Positions 1 through 9,279 of a stretch of 64,000 bases of DNA are shown piece by piece. The notes under the pieces were generated by a model. The model was not told the origin of the DNA and ran no database searches. It worked only from the letters and a program-made list of their open reading frames with translations. Numbering within the stretch: the stretch's first letter is position 1; the number at the start of each line of letters is the position of its first letter. A program made the translations under genes and the position numbers. The DNA comes from UBA1426 sp050953365. Its GTDB lineage: Bacteria; Bacillota; Clostridia; Peptostreptococcales; Anaerovoracaceae. The DNA is taken from NCBI GenBank assembly GCA_050953365.1, contig JBMNMN010000016.1, forward strand, positions 105,292 to 169,291, read 5' to 3'.

Positions 1-32
1 GTTATTTTTTATGTTGCAAACTCAGAATCAAT

Positions 33-66
33 GGGGACGCATGGGGGGACGGTTCTTCCCCCTGCC
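33..66. repeat. REP-like G/C-rich intergenic motif
   Basis: The sequence shows GGGGAC, then a second run GGGGGGACGGTTCTTCCCCC that folds back on itself, ending three bases before the flhX stop codon. GGGGACGGTTC-type motifs recur between genes in many Clostridia, so this is probably one copy of a dispersed REP-type repeat. Only one copy is seen here, so repeat status is inference. Confidence 0.45.
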
Positions 67-68
67 CC

Positions 69-362
69 TTAGGACATATTTTCCTCCGCCAATTCCAACA
101 AGGATATATAAATATCCACCACGATCTGATACAGCTCCGGTGGGATCTCCCGGCCCACTTCTAATTTGGACAGCAATGTAGCGGCGCTGTCATCGTGGTA
201 GATGGGAATGCCGTTTTCCATGGCCACTTGAAGGATCTTCTGCGCCATATACCCGGTGCCCGCCGCCACTACACGGGGCGCATCGTCCACATTCTGATCG
301 TATTTCAACGCGGCGACTCGCATAATGTCGTTGTCTCTTCTCTCTTCATTAGATTTTGACAT
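69..362 (-). CDS. flhX: FlhB-like C-terminal domain protein (FlhX/YlqH)
   Basis: This 97-residue protein matches the cytoplasmic C-terminal domain of the flagellar export switch FlhB. Residues 15-92 carry the family pattern: ALKYD, APRVVAAG, ENGIPIY, then an acidic and hydrophobic stretch with IPPELY. The FlhB membrane part and the NPTH autocleavage motif are absent, as in stand-alone FlhX/YlqH proteins, which can partly replace the FlhB C-domain in type III export. The start overlaps the end of the upstream ylqG-like gene by 14 bp, so the two are probably translated together. The pair ylqG-ylqH is also found in Bacillus. An alternative start lies at the internal Met before RVAALKYD. The family call is secure; its role in this cell is inferred. 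Confidence 0.85.
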   Translation of the reverse strand: MSKSNEERRDNDIMRVAALKYDQNVDDAPRVVAAGTGYMAQKILQVAMENGIPIYHDDSAATLLSKLEVGREIPPELYQIVVDIYISLLELAEENMS

Positions 363-1923
363 CGATGCCTGCCTTTCTTTCTCTAAGCTTCGGAAACCGC
401 TTCAAAATGGTATTGCTCTCTATGTATTCGTCCACCTGGTAACCTAAGAGATGATAGCCCTGCGCTTCAATGAGATCCCTTAGTCTATGCTTTATATCTT
501 TCACGCCACCCACCAGCTCCTGAGGACATTTTATATCCAAGTCGATGTTACGGTCCCTGGCCAGAAGATCCACCTCAAAAGTTCCATACAGATCTGACTG
601 TATGGTAAAGAAAATGTTGGTGGCCTGTTTTGCATTCCCTTTTCTCTCCTGGCAGTCCTTATCGATAAAAAACTCGCCGTAGGTGTTTTCATCTAAAAAG
701 CGGAGAGGAATCATGAAGTGCATCAATGGGAGCATGGGGCTCTCACTTTGTAGTATATATAATAGTAGGTTTTGTGCAGCTCCGCTTAGTTTGGCGGGAC
801 TGGATTTGTCCAAAGCCTTGGTAAGCAGGGCGGCCATATCGCTTTCTTCCTTTATATATGTAAACTTGCCATCTTCCTTTTGGACCAGCCCCTCTTCCCG
901 GCTCCTCAACATACCCAACCGTTCTGTTTCTTCCTTGATCTCCCTGGCGCTCCGCATCAGGGTTTCCTTCATATCTGTAATGTCATCCTCCGTCTGGTTG
1001 GGGAAAAGCGGTTTTAGTTCCTCTGCCAATTGCTCAAAAGCATCATCCAGCATTTTTATGTCCGCCTTGTCATAGCGTACAATGTAATGAATGATGGAAA
1101 TCATGTGATCGTATACTTTGTCTGCCGGCGGGTAGTTGGCAGCGATACTTCTCAATATGGGAACAAATTCATTTTTCAGGAATTTGATAATCTCTTTGTA
1201 ACTTTCCTCTTCCCCATTGAGTTTGGCAGCATCAAAAATATTCAGGTTAGGTTTGTCGGCGCCCGTGGGCTCCGTGTCCGATATGTTGGCACCAAGCTCT
1301 GCTACTTGGGATTTCACTGCATTGAACAGCGTTTCTAGTTTTGCGATCTGCTGTTGCAAAATCCGGCTGTCGTCGATAGTCAAGTTCTGTATGAGTTCAT
1401 GGCTCCGCAACAATACCGCCTGAAGCGAATGGTTCCGATTTACATAGCTGTCGAAATGCTTGAGAACGGATATGATAGCCTCCTGCAATTTGGGCTGTCC
1501 TTTATTTTGTGATAGCACGCGAAGGGCGTCAAAGAAATCACCCTTAAAGATGGTTGCCGACTCCTCTCTCTTCAACAGTTCCGCCAGCAGTTCTTTGGGA
1601 AGGACAAAAAATTGTGTCAGGAAATCCTCCGTAATTACTCCCGAGGAAACTTCAAAGAGCTTCGCGTATAAAACCAGCTTTCTCAGGCTGTCGGCCTGGG
1701 CTTTGGTCTGATTCAGCAGGGGTCGATAGATTTCGCGGTTCAGGTTCTGAAGCAAAGCCTGTTTGGTGCTGTCTTCGTCGATCTGCTTGCCTTTCACTGT
1801 GTCCTTTGGAATAGCGTTGGGATTAGTCAAGTCGAAGATAGCATCCGCAGGCTGCTGTCTCGGCGTATTCTGTATTCTGTTTTTTATCTCCACAGGGGAA
1901 GTGATCTTTAAAACGTCTACCAC
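349..1923 (-). CDS. YlqG-like protein with FliK-like C-terminal region
   Basis: This protein of about 524 residues has no signal peptide or membrane helix. It is mostly helical and rich in Leu, Lys and Glu. The last 130 residues (around PLMHFMIPLRF to GYHLLGYQVDEY) resemble the FliK/hook-length-control C-terminal fold. Its position directly before flhX matches the ylqG-flhX pair of Bacillus. I chose the GTG at 1923 because AAGGAG lies six bases before it; the frame stays open for 13 more codons upstream. A TATAAT -10 element sits at 1980-1985 on the same strand, and the gene is divergent from cheA. A role in flagellar export is inference from the neighbour and the C-terminal resemblance. Confidence 0.7.
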   Translation of the reverse strand: MVDVLKITSPVEIKNRIQNTPRQQPADAIFDLTNPNAIPKDTVKGKQIDEDSTKQALLQNLNREIYRPLLNQTKAQADSLRKLVLYAKLFEVSSGVITEDFLTQFFVLPKELLAELLKREESATIFKGDFFDALRVLSQNKGQPKLQEAIISVLKHFDSYVNRNHSLQAVLLRSHELIQNLTIDDSRILQQQIAKLETLFNAVKSQVAELGANISDTEPTGADKPNLNIFDAAKLNGEEESYKEIIKFLKNEFVPILRSIAANYPPADKVYDHMISIIHYIVRYDKADIKMLDDAFEQLAEELKPLFPNQTEDDITDMKETLMRSAREIKEETERLGMLRSREEGLVQKEDGKFTYIKEESDMAALLTKALDKSSPAKLSGAAQNLLLYILQSESPMLPLMHFMIPLRFLDENTYGEFFIDKDCQERKGNAKQATNIFFTIQSDLYGTFEVDLLARDRNIDLDIKCPQELVGGVKDIKHRLRDLIEAQGYHLLGYQVDEYIESNTILKRFPKLRERKAGIDVKI

Positions 1924-2049
1924 GATACTCTCCTTATTCTCTAAACAGACATTTTTCGACACGCCATTTAATTGCAGATATTATATCACAACATCCTGCC
2001 GGGCAAAATGAGAAATCACCAAAGACGGCTCTTTTTGATTTGAAGGGGC

Positions 2050-2076
2050 TAATATTTATCCCGGTTTTGCCGATTA
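2050..2076 (+). promoter_or_regulatory. Sigma-D (FliA-type) promoter of cheA
   Basis: TAAT at 2050-2053 and GCCGATTA at 2069-2076 are separated by exactly 15 bases. The flagellar sigma-28/sigma-D consensus is TAAA-N15-GCCGATAA, so two positions differ. It lies about 85 bp upstream of cheA. The same architecture precedes fliD (5174) and an unknown gene (25750). Confidence 0.7.
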
Positions 2077-2161
2077 ATATAATGTGCATTGCAGCAAAAG
2101 CTGCCACGACTAATAATAAGCTACAAAATTCTATGCAGTTATACACGAAAGGCGGGAAAAC

Positions 2162-4291
2162 ATGGTCGAAAACGATTCGATGTTAGAAATGTATTTGTTT
2201 GAATCTTCAATGCTGCTGGATCAACTGGACGAAATATTACTACAGTCGGAAAAAAACGGCAGCCTTTCCGCTGAAAATATAAACGAAATATTCCGCATCA
2301 TGCATACCATCAAGGGCTCTTCCGCCATGATGGAATTTGACCTTCTCAGCCTTGTCACCCACAGGTTGGAAGATCTCTTCTATTTTATACGGGAAAACGG
2401 CGTGAAAGATGAGGATTTCCAGGATGTCATGGATTTGGTTCTGGAAGTCTCCGACTTTTTAAAGGCAGAGATGGAAAAGCTGCAAAGCAATCAGGAGCTT
2501 GACACGGAAAATGACAGCCTCATCGAAAGAATCTCTCAACTGCTGAAACAAATGAAGGGAGAGGATGAACCCGCCGTTCCGATGCAGGAAGAGCTTTCTG
2601 AGGAACCTTCCGAGGAGCCTTCTATTGAAGTATCAAGTGAAGAATCTGTACAAACGGAGGAAGAACCCCAAGAGGGCGCGACCTACTATCTCCACGTCCG
2701 TTTCTCATCGGACTGCCAGATGGAAAACGTGCGGGCGTTTTTGCTGGTAAACAAGCTGGATTCCTTGGGAAAAGTCATTCGTACCCTTCCCGAAGATTTG
2801 AACACCGACCAAGGCGCCTCCGAATTTATCACAAAAAAAGGCTTTTATTGCAGCCTGTCCTCATCCGCTTCTCCTGAGGAAATCGAAAAAGCTGCCAAAG
2901 GAGTCTCCTCTGTCGAACAAGTTGACTTTGTTGACGGTTTTCCTTTTGACGAGGGAACAGACAGCGCGAATAAAAACACGGAAAAATGTCAGAGTGAATC
3001 CGCATCCCAAAACAAAAGCGATTCAGACGACACCAACAGTTTGAACGATTCCGCCGACGCCAAGGATTCAAAGGGCAAAACCCCCTCATCTGACTCCGCA
3101 TCGAAGGCCAACGGATCCAAGCAAAACCTCATTGCCGTAGATCTGAACAAGCTGGATGCCCTGATGGATCTGGTAGGGGAAATCGTGATCACAGAATCTA
3201 TGGTCTCCGGCAGTGCGGATTTGGAGGGCCTCTCTCTGGAGAACTTTGATAAAGCCACCCGGCAGTTGCGAAAGCTTACGGATGAACTGCAGGACATTGT
3301 CATGTCCATACGAATGGTTCCCGTAGCCTCCACCTTCCAGAAGATGCACCGCATCGTCCGGGATATGAACAAGAAATTAAACAGGGACGTGGAACTGATA
3401 TTGATGGGTGAATCCACAGAAGTTGATAAGACCATCATCGACGGCATCGTGGATCCTCTCATGCACCTTGTTCGAAATGCCATGGACCACGGCATTGAAG
3501 ACAAAGAGACCCGAATCGCATCCCAAAAAGACCCCAACGGCCGCATCATCTTATCCGCTCAGAATGTGGGGGGAGAGATTATTATCACCATCAGCGACGA
3601 CGGCAAAGGCCTGGATCCGGTAAATATATTGGAGAAGGCCAAGAGTCGCAATCTGCTGACCAAGCCGGAAAACGAATATACAGAAAAAGAAATTTTCAAT
3701 TTGCTTACCCTGCCCGGCTTTTCCACCAAGGACTCCGTAACTGAGTACTCCGGCCGAGGCGTAGGGCTTGACGTAGTTAAAAAGAACATCGAAAAACTCG
3801 GCGGAAACATAGTCATTGAAAGCCAGAAAAACGTAGGAACCACAGTGTTCATTAAGATACCTTTGACCCTGGCCATCGTCTCCAGCATGGAAATCCAGGT
3901 GGGTAAAGAGATTTACGCCATACCCATTTCCAATATCCGCGAATCCTTTAAAGCCACTGTGGATCAGGTCTTTACCGATCCGGATAACAATGAGATGATC
4001 ATGCTTCGGGGCACCTGCTATCCCGTTATTCGGCTGCACAAAATCTACAAAATAACGGATGGCTATGAAAATGTGGAAGACGGCGTGTTCCTTTTGGCGG
4101 AATCCTCAGAGGGAACGGCCTGCCTGTTTGCCGATGAGATTCTTGGCAAACATCAGGTGGTTGTTAAACCCCTGCCCCCATACCTGAGTCGTTTCAACGT
4201 TTCCTCAATGGGCATTTCCGGTTGCACCATTCTCGGAAATGGCAACATCAGCTTGATATTGGACGTCCAGGGAATTTTAAATCAATATTAA
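2162..4291 (+). CDS. cheA: Chemotaxis histidine kinase CheA
   Basis: CheA autophosphorylates in receptor arrays and passes phosphate to CheY and CheB. All five domains are visible in 709 residues. The Hpt/P1 domain has phospho-acceptor His48 in HTIKGSSAMM. A P2 response-regulator-binding region lies at about 170-270 after an acidic Ser/Glu linker. The P3 dimerisation helices start at NKLDALMDLVGEIV. The P4 ATPase has HLVRNAMDHGIED (N box), DDGKGLD (G1) and SGRGVGLDVV (G2). The C-terminal P5 CheW-like domain begins near VSSMEIQVGKEIYAIP. A second Ser/Asp-rich linker separates P2 from P3. The gene starts an apparent cheA-cheR unit behind a sigma-D promoter; the cheR start codon lies 20 bp after the cheA stop. 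No cheW, cheY or cheB is in the window. Confidence 0.97.
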   Translation: MVENDSMLEMYLFESSMLLDQLDEILLQSEKNGSLSAENINEIFRIMHTIKGSSAMMEFDLLSLVTHRLEDLFYFIRENGVKDEDFQDVMDLVLEVSDFLKAEMEKLQSNQELDTENDSLIERISQLLKQMKGEDEPAVPMQEELSEEPSEEPSIEVSSEESVQTEEEPQEGATYYLHVRFSSDCQMENVRAFLLVNKLDSLGKVIRTLPEDLNTDQGASEFITKKGFYCSLSSSASPEEIEKAAKGVSSVEQVDFVDGFPFDEGTDSANKNTEKCQSESASQNKSDSDDTNSLNDSADAKDSKGKTPSSDSASKANGSKQNLIAVDLNKLDALMDLVGEIVITESMVSGSADLEGLSLENFDKATRQLRKLTDELQDIVMSIRMVPVASTFQKMHRIVRDMNKKLNRDVELILMGESTEVDKTIIDGIVDPLMHLVRNAMDHGIEDKETRIASQKDPNGRIILSAQNVGGEIIITISDDGKGLDPVNILEKAKSRNLLTKPENEYTEKEIFNLLTLPGFSTKDSVTEYSGRGVGLDVVKKNIEKLGGNIVIESQKNVGTTVFIKIPLTLAIVSSMEIQVGKEIYAIPISNIRESFKATVDQVFTDPDNNEMIMLRGTCYPVIRLHKIYKITDGYENVEDGVFLLAESSEGTACLFADEILGKHQVVVKPLPPYLSRFNVSSMGISGCTILGNGNISLILDVQGILNQY

Positions 4292-4311
4292 GGTAATGGA
4301 GGCACGGCATA

Positions 4312-5136
4312 TTGCTATATTTAACGGATGAAGAATTCCAATTCATTACGACCCACATAAAAAACAACTACGGGGTAAACCTCACCCAGAAGAAGACATT
4401 GATCGAAGGAAGGTTGAGCAACCATGTGACCGGTCTGGGCTTCACCAACTACATGGATTACTTTCGTTATGCCATGAATCCCAGGTCCGCAGACGAGATG
4501 ACGGTCCTCATTAATAAACTGACCACCAACCACACCTACTTTCTACGGGAAAAGGAGCATTTTGAATTCTATGAGGACACGGTGCTGCCTTGGATCGACA
4601 AGACCTTAAAAACCCGGGATCTGCGGGTGTGGAGCGCCGGTTGCTCCTCAGGCCAGGAGCCTTACACCCTTTCCATGATCACCTTCAACTACCTCGGTCC
4701 GGAAGCGGCAAGCTGGGACAGCACCATTCTTGCCACGGACATTTCGGCCAAGGTGCTTCATGCCGCCAAGGAAGGGGTTTACACAAAGGACGACTTATCC
4801 GAGCTGCCGGAAAGCTGGATACGCAGGTATTTTGTTGCCTTGGGCGACGATAGGTACTCCGTTACCGACACCATCAGAAACAACGTGGCCTTCCGCAACT
4901 TCAACCTGCTTTCTCCTTTTCAGTTTAAAAAGCCTTTTCAGGCCATCTTCTGCAGAAATGTAATGATTTATTTTGACATACCTACAAAAAATGAAATTAT
5001 CGCTAAATTCTACGATGCGTTATTGCCCGGCGGCTATCTCTTTATCGGGCTCAGCGAGTCCCTATCCTGCTGCCGGCATAAGTTTAAATTTATTCGACCG
5101 TCCATATATCAGAAACCGTTGCATGCAGAGTCCTGA
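4312..5136 (+). CDS. cheR: Chemotaxis protein methyltransferase CheR
   Basis: CheR methylates glutamates of chemoreceptors using S-adenosylmethionine. The 274-residue product has the alpha-helical N-domain (about 1-75) and a Rossmann methyltransferase domain with SAGCSSGQEPYTLSM as the SAM-binding loop, ATDIS, FRNFNLL and the CRNVMIYF motif, ending GGYLFIGLSESL. The start is TTG at 4312, preceded by GGAGG at a good distance. It lies just downstream of cheA, so the two are probably cotranscribed. A hairpin that includes the stop codon ends the unit. Confidence 0.96.
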   Translation: MLYLTDEEFQFITTHIKNNYGVNLTQKKTLIEGRLSNHVTGLGFTNYMDYFRYAMNPRSADEMTVLINKLTTNHTYFLREKEHFEFYEDTVLPWIDKTLKTRDLRVWSAGCSSGQEPYTLSMITFNYLGPEAASWDSTILATDISAKVLHAAKEGVYTKDDLSELPESWIRRYFVALGDDRYSVTDTIRNNVAFRNFNLLSPFQFKKPFQAIFCRNVMIYFDIPTKNEIIAKFYDALLPGGYLFIGLSESLSCCRHKFKFIRPSIYQKPLHAES

Positions 5137-5153
5137 TACATATCAGGGCTCTG
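5126..5153 (+). terminator. Hairpin terminator of cheA-cheR
   Basis: CAGAGTCCTGATA pairs with TATCAGGGCTCTG around a two-base loop, followed by a T-rich tail. The cheR stop codon lies inside the left arm. One G-T pair interrupts the stem. Confidence 0.75.
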
Positions 5154-5173
5154 ATTTATTTCCCTGTTCCTAT

Positions 5174-5200
5174 TAAAGTTTTCCCGAGTTTTTCCGATAC
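5174..5200 (+). promoter_or_regulatory. Sigma-D (FliA-type) promoter of fliD operon
   Basis: TAAA at 5174-5177, a 15-base spacer, then TCCGATAC at 5193-5200 match the sigma-28 consensus TAAA-N15-GCCGATAA at 10 of 12 positions. The promoter lies between the cheR terminator and the strong GGAGG ribosome site of fliD, so the filament-cap operon is probably a late flagellar unit. Confidence 0.8.
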
Positions 5201-5225
5201 TATATTTGTAGGAGGTAAGCGTATT

Positions 5226-7148
5226 ATGGCAAGTATAAATTCATTATCTTCCCTTTCGGCAAAAACCGGGATCGGCGGTCTCGTATCAGGCATGAACATT
5301 GACGAATTAGTCGAAAGCCTTACTATTGCCAGCAGGGAAAGAATCCTGAAACAACAGCAAACGGTTCAAAAGCTCCAATGGAAGCAAACCGCATATCGGT
5401 CCGTTATAAAAGCTCTTTCCGAATTTCAGAGCTCTTATTTGGACTTGCTTTCCTCTACGAATTTCCGGAGTACTTCCTTTTTTAATACGGTGAAGGCAAC
5501 CTCTTCATCCTCTGCCGTTTCTGTGACCACAACGTCTTTGGCCACGGAAGGCACCATTACGATAGATGCCATTACCCAACTGGCCACCAGCCAGAAGATA
5601 ACAAGTACCCAATCCGCTTCAAAGGCTCTTTCCGGCACTTTGGCAAGCGAAACCCCCGGTACTTTGACCGGCTCAGATATTGCTCAACTGCTGGAATCTC
5701 TTGAGGGAAAATCCATCAGCCTGACCTTGGACGGAAAAGTGAAAACCTTGACCTTTGACAGCGAGTTTATCAGTAGCGTCAATGGGGAGGGCGGGCCTAC
5801 CGCCGCCACACTTGCTAATGCATTCCAAACGGCTGTGGACAAGGCATTCGGCGTCATCAATCCCCAGGATCGGGTCATCCATGTTGCCGTGACCGGAGAT
5901 CAGCTCAGCTTTACTGCAGACGGTTCCCAACTCACAGTGAAAGCAGTAGGCGGTGATGAAGAAACCTTGCAAGCGCTCGGGTTGACAAACGGACAGTCCA
6001 ACAGGATTTCCACCCGCTCTTCCCTGGGCGATGTTTCCTTTGCCAGAGAGCTGGCTGAGGTAGACACCTTTAAATTTACCATCAACTCCGTTGAGTTCGA
6101 GTTCGACAAATCCGAGACCCTCGAAAGCATAATACGGAAAATCAACTCCAGCAATGCAGGGGTGACTCTCTCTTATTCCTCCATTTCCGACACATTTACC
6201 ATGGTGGCCAAGGAAACCGGAGCCGGAGAAAATATCCGCATAGAAGAAACCCAGGGGAATCTGATGGAAGCCCTTGGGCTCACGCCGGACAGCGGAGCCT
6301 CCGTGGTTTACGGAAAGAACGCCCTGCTCACGGTAAACGGCAAAGAGATTGTCAGAAGCTCCAATGACATTAACATCGATGGGGTAAATATCCAGCTGCA
6401 TAAAACTACCGAGGCGGATGCAGACCCCATAACCATTACACTCAAAAACGATTCCACTGCCTTGATGGAGCCAATTAAGAAGTTTGTGGAGGATTATAAT
6501 GCCCTGGTGGATCTGATAAACGGCCTCACCAAAGAAGCGGTGTATTCCGACTACCAGCCCCTTTCCGAAGAGCAAAAGAGCGAAATGACCGAAAAGCAGA
6601 TCGAGCAATGGGAAGAAAAGGCCAAGTCCGGCATTCTTCGCGGAGACAGGATTTTAATCGGAATTGCATCAAAACTCCAGACCGCTATGATGGGCGCGGC
6701 CAAGAGCGGCGGGATTACTCTTTATGAAATGGGTATTACCTCTGCCGGCTACCAGGAGAACGGCAAGTTGAAAATCGATGAAAACAAACTGGCGGAAGCT
6801 CTGCGGACGAGAGGGAACGAAATTGCCGATCTCTTTACAACCGCCGAAACCGGGCTGGCCCACCGGATAAACGATATCATCGACAGCGCAATAAGAAAGA
6901 CAGGACCGGAGGAACAACGGGGCTCATTGGTCAAGATGGCCGGTATCGAAGCCACCACCTCCGATATGAGAAATAGCATTACACAAACCATCGAACGAAC
7001 AAATAAATTGATCGACGCCATGAAAAAACGGCTTACCGATGAAGAAACAAGGCTGTGGAGAAAATTCACGGCTATGGAAACCGCCATTCAGCGGTTAAAT
7101 GTGCAAAGCCTCATGCTCATGCAGTTTTCAGGCAATAACAACTACTAA
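5226..7148 (+). CDS. fliD: Flagellar filament cap protein FliD (HAP2)
   Basis: FliD caps the growing flagellar filament and promotes flagellin folding at its tip. The 640-residue protein opens with the family signature IGGLVSGMNIDELVESL after a short Ser-rich leader, has coiled-coil stretches near both ends (about 45-75 and 580-635), and a Ser/Thr-rich variable middle that would form the cap's outer domains. It is longer than the roughly 500 residues of Bacillus FliD, the extra length being in the middle. GGAGG lies just before the ATG. fliS and a fliT-like gene follow at short spacing, giving the usual fliD-fliS-fliT order. Transcription is likely from the sigma-D promoter at 5174. Confidence 0.96.
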   Translation: MASINSLSSLSAKTGIGGLVSGMNIDELVESLTIASRERILKQQQTVQKLQWKQTAYRSVIKALSEFQSSYLDLLSSTNFRSTSFFNTVKATSSSSAVSVTTTSLATEGTITIDAITQLATSQKITSTQSASKALSGTLASETPGTLTGSDIAQLLESLEGKSISLTLDGKVKTLTFDSEFISSVNGEGGPTAATLANAFQTAVDKAFGVINPQDRVIHVAVTGDQLSFTADGSQLTVKAVGGDEETLQALGLTNGQSNRISTRSSLGDVSFARELAEVDTFKFTINSVEFEFDKSETLESIIRKINSSNAGVTLSYSSISDTFTMVAKETGAGENIRIEETQGNLMEALGLTPDSGASVVYGKNALLTVNGKEIVRSSNDINIDGVNIQLHKTTEADADPITITLKNDSTALMEPIKKFVEDYNALVDLINGLTKEAVYSDYQPLSEEQKSEMTEKQIEQWEEKAKSGILRGDRILIGIASKLQTAMMGAAKSGGITLYEMGITSAGYQENGKLKIDENKLAEALRTRGNEIADLFTTAETGLAHRINDIIDSAIRKTGPEEQRGSLVKMAGIEATTSDMRNSITQTIERTNKLIDAMKKRLTDEETRLWRKFTAMETAIQRLNVQSLMLMQFSGNNNY

Positions 7149-7178
7149 CCTTTAGCACCGGAAAGGAGAAGGAAAACC

Positions 7179-7580
7179 ATGCAAGCGGCTAACCTTTATC
7201 AACAGTACAAATCCCAAACTCTGCAAACTCTTACACCCGGCGAAGTGGTGATTAAGTTATTTGAGGAGGCCTCCAAGCAGGTCAGTATGGCTATTTTCCT
7301 GACCAGCCAGGGCGAATCATATAAAGCCTTTAACGCTATCTCAAAGGCGCAGAAAATAATATCCACCCTCAATCGTTCACTTGACATGCGCTATGCCATT
7401 TCTCTGGAACTGGACGATATGTACCGTTTTATCTTCGACAAGCTCAATGAAGCGAACGTAAACAAAGACGTGGAATTGATGAAGCAGATTCTGGGACTTA
7501 TCGATGAGTTAAAGGTCACCTTCAGGCAGGCCGACCGGCTGGCTCGCGCAGAGAATGTCAGGGGAGTTTCAAATGAATAA
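7179..7580 (+). CDS. fliS: Flagellar export chaperone FliS
   Basis: FliS binds the C-terminus of flagellin and keeps it unfolded until export. The 133-residue all-helical product has the typical start (AANLYQQYKSQTLQTLTPGEVVIKLFEEA), a central segment with KAQKIISTLNRSLDM and the conserved aromatic region LDDMYRFIFDKLNEAN. It follows fliD by 30 bp with GGAGAAGG ahead of the ATG, and its last codons overlap the start of the next gene, which suggests translational coupling. Confidence 0.95.
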   Translation: MQAANLYQQYKSQTLQTLTPGEVVIKLFEEASKQVSMAIFLTSQGESYKAFNAISKAQKIISTLNRSLDMRYAISLELDDMYRFIFDKLNEANVNKDVELMKQILGLIDELKVTFRQADRLARAENVRGVSNE

Positions 7581-7977
7581 TACCGTAGATCCTACGGATC
7601 CCAATGCGTATTACACGATAAAAATGGATCTTTTGGAACAGATCCTCAGTATAAACGAGGAATTCCTCAGTAACGCGGAAGACTGGGAATCCTATGAAAT
7701 CCATATCTCAAAGCGCGAATCCATTATTCGCAAGCTGCAGGAGCTGGATGATACTTTTGGAGTGGATGTGATTCGCTGCTGTTCCCCTTCCCAGATTTCG
7801 GAAATGGATCGCATGTTGAACCTGGTCTTGGCCTTGGATAAAGATATTATTGAGGCCATCGACGAAAACCGCCGACAGACCCTTTCGTCCTTGAAGGCTA
7901 CCGTTAAAGAGAAAAAAATCACCGGCTACGGCGAGCCGGTGAATCAGAGTGGCAAGTATTTAGATAGCAAGAGATAG
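7573..7977 (+). CDS. FliT-like flagellar protein
   Basis: A 134-residue, highly charged helical protein in the position of fliT, the chaperone of FliD. The ATG at 7573 is preferred over the upstream in-frame ATG at 7555 because AGGGGAG lies just before it, and the resulting ATGAATAA overlap with the fliS stop is typical of coupled genes. Sequence similarity to known FliT proteins is weak by eye; the name rests on position, size and helix content. The end of the gene (TAGATAGCAAGAGATAG) merges into a 27-bp tandem repeat. Confidence 0.7.
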   Translation: MNNTVDPTDPNAYYTIKMDLLEQILSINEEFLSNAEDWESYEIHISKRESIIRKLQELDDTFGVDVIRCCSPSQISEMDRMLNLVLALDKDIIEAIDENRRQTLSSLKATVKEKKITGYGEPVNQSGKYLDSKR

Positions 7978-8040
7978 ATGCTAAACAAGAGATACAAGAA
8001 ATAGATGCTAAACAAGAGATACACGAGATAGATGCTAAAA
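7974..8040. repeat. 27-bp tandem repeat at the 3' end of the fliT-like gene
   Basis: The unit ATAGATGCTAAACAAGAGAT plus seven bases occurs at 7974-8000 and 8001-8027, with a partial third copy to 8040. The unit begins in the stop codon of the fliT-like gene and resembles its last codons (GATAGCAAGAGATAG). The array runs into the stop codon of the convergent gene on the other strand. Confidence 0.85.
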
Positions 8041-9279
8041 GTGATTCCTTCCTTTTTTATTAAACTCGAGAATATCCGTCAAACGATACTTCCCGAGTTT
8101 TTTCATTTCGGGTTTTGATGCTGCGGGGCTCACCCACAGAACTTCTTTTTCAGTCATTTCGTTTAGTAACTCACTGATGTTTATATCCCTGCCTTTTAAT
8201 GAGGTAGTGGACCAATAGATTTCACAATGCAAGAATTCATCCCCCTCGATGGATTCCAGCAGCCTCATCATAGTGGTTTTAGCCTTTTCGATTTTCGTCT
8301 CCGGGAATAAGACGGCAATGGATGTGTCACCGCACCGTCCGATGATATCCGTCTGTCGAATGCTTCCGCTCAAGACTTCCGAAATATAAGAGACAAGTGT
8401 ATCCTTTTTCTTTTCAAAATCTCCGGCTCTGCCCTTTTCCGGTTTTATCGTAAATGTACCCAGGGATAATGGGTTTCCATATCTTTCGCTTCTCTGCAAC
8501 TCTTTTTCGGCCTGTTCGATAAATCCCTTGCGGCTTAAAATGCCCGTCAACGGATCCACACCGTCCAAAGCCTTTGCAATAATTTCGTCCTTGTCGATCT
8601 TGGGTAGCACATGGGTAAGGAACTTAAATTTACGGATGACAGGAGTCAGGTCTGTATACCCCAGGCAAACCTTCCATTCGCCTCTGTCCAATGCAATGTA
8701 TTTCTGAGTCTGTTCTTGGTTGACCTTCCCCGAGGCAACTTCCATTTCCGTAAGCGTGACAGAGAAATGCAGGATCTTGGGATAAGTTACCCCTGCATAT
8801 TCACATTCTTCGAAAGTACGGAAATACTCGATCTTGTAATTGCCGAGTTTATATAGCTGGGCTACAGCCTTCTTCCATTCGATATAATCCTCAAGGGGAA
8901 TATTGGTTTGATCAATGTATGTGAGCTTTTGAAAGGATTTCTTCCACTGCTCTTTTACCAGATCATCAAAGAAATCCGCCAAAACTCTTTCCGCAAGCTC
9001 CGCTTCGCTGACCGGTGCATCGGCAAACTGAATGGAATGGTTGTCTACTTTTTGATTGTGCATTTTGAGCCATTCTCTGTGGTAATCTCTGCGCTTTCTC
9101 GGATTGCCAATGATGTTGTAGGCCATGTTGATCTGCTTCATTTTTTCCGTGGCCGATGCGCTTTTATTTACATCCGGATGGTACATTTTAGAAAAGTGTC
9201 GGTAAGCTGCGTTGATAATATCCTGCCCTGCCTCGTGATGCACTTGAAGAGTTTTATAATAATCAACGAATTTACTCAT
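8035..9279 (-). CDS. J-domain protein with degenerate GGDEF domain
   Basis: Residues 1-70 form a DnaJ J-domain: YYKTLQVHHEAG, HPD at 34-36, then INMAYNIIGNPRKRRDY. Residues 85-235 resemble an NTF2-like or unknown alpha+beta module. Residues 250-390 follow the GGDEF fold, beginning DPLTGILSRKGF, but the catalytic signature reads GRCGDTS in place of GRxGGDEF, so it should not make cyclic-di-GMP. It may bind nucleotide or act as a scaffold. The protein has no membrane helix and lacks the DnaJ zinc-finger region, so it is not a standard chaperone. It is convergent with the fliD operon and its stop lies in the tandem repeat there. Domain calls are good; function is unknown. Confidence 0.8.
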   Translation of the reverse strand: MSKFVDYYKTLQVHHEAGQDIINAAYRHFSKMYHPDVNKSASATEKMKQINMAYNIIGNPRKRRDYHREWLKMHNQKVDNHSIQFADAPVSEAELAERVLADFFDDLVKEQWKKSFQKLTYIDQTNIPLEDYIEWKKAVAQLYKLGNYKIEYFRTFEECEYAGVTYPKILHFSVTLTEMEVASGKVNQEQTQKYIALDRGEWKVCLGYTDLTPVIRKFKFLTHVLPKIDKDEIIAKALDGVDPLTGILSRKGFIEQAEKELQRSERYGNPLSLGTFTIKPEKGRAGDFEKKKDTLVSYISEVLSGSIRQTDIIGRCGDTSIAVLFPETKIEKAKTTMMRLLESIEGDEFLHCEIYWSTTSLKGRDINISELLNEMTEKEVLWVSPAASKPEMKKLGKYRLTDILEFNKKGRNHF

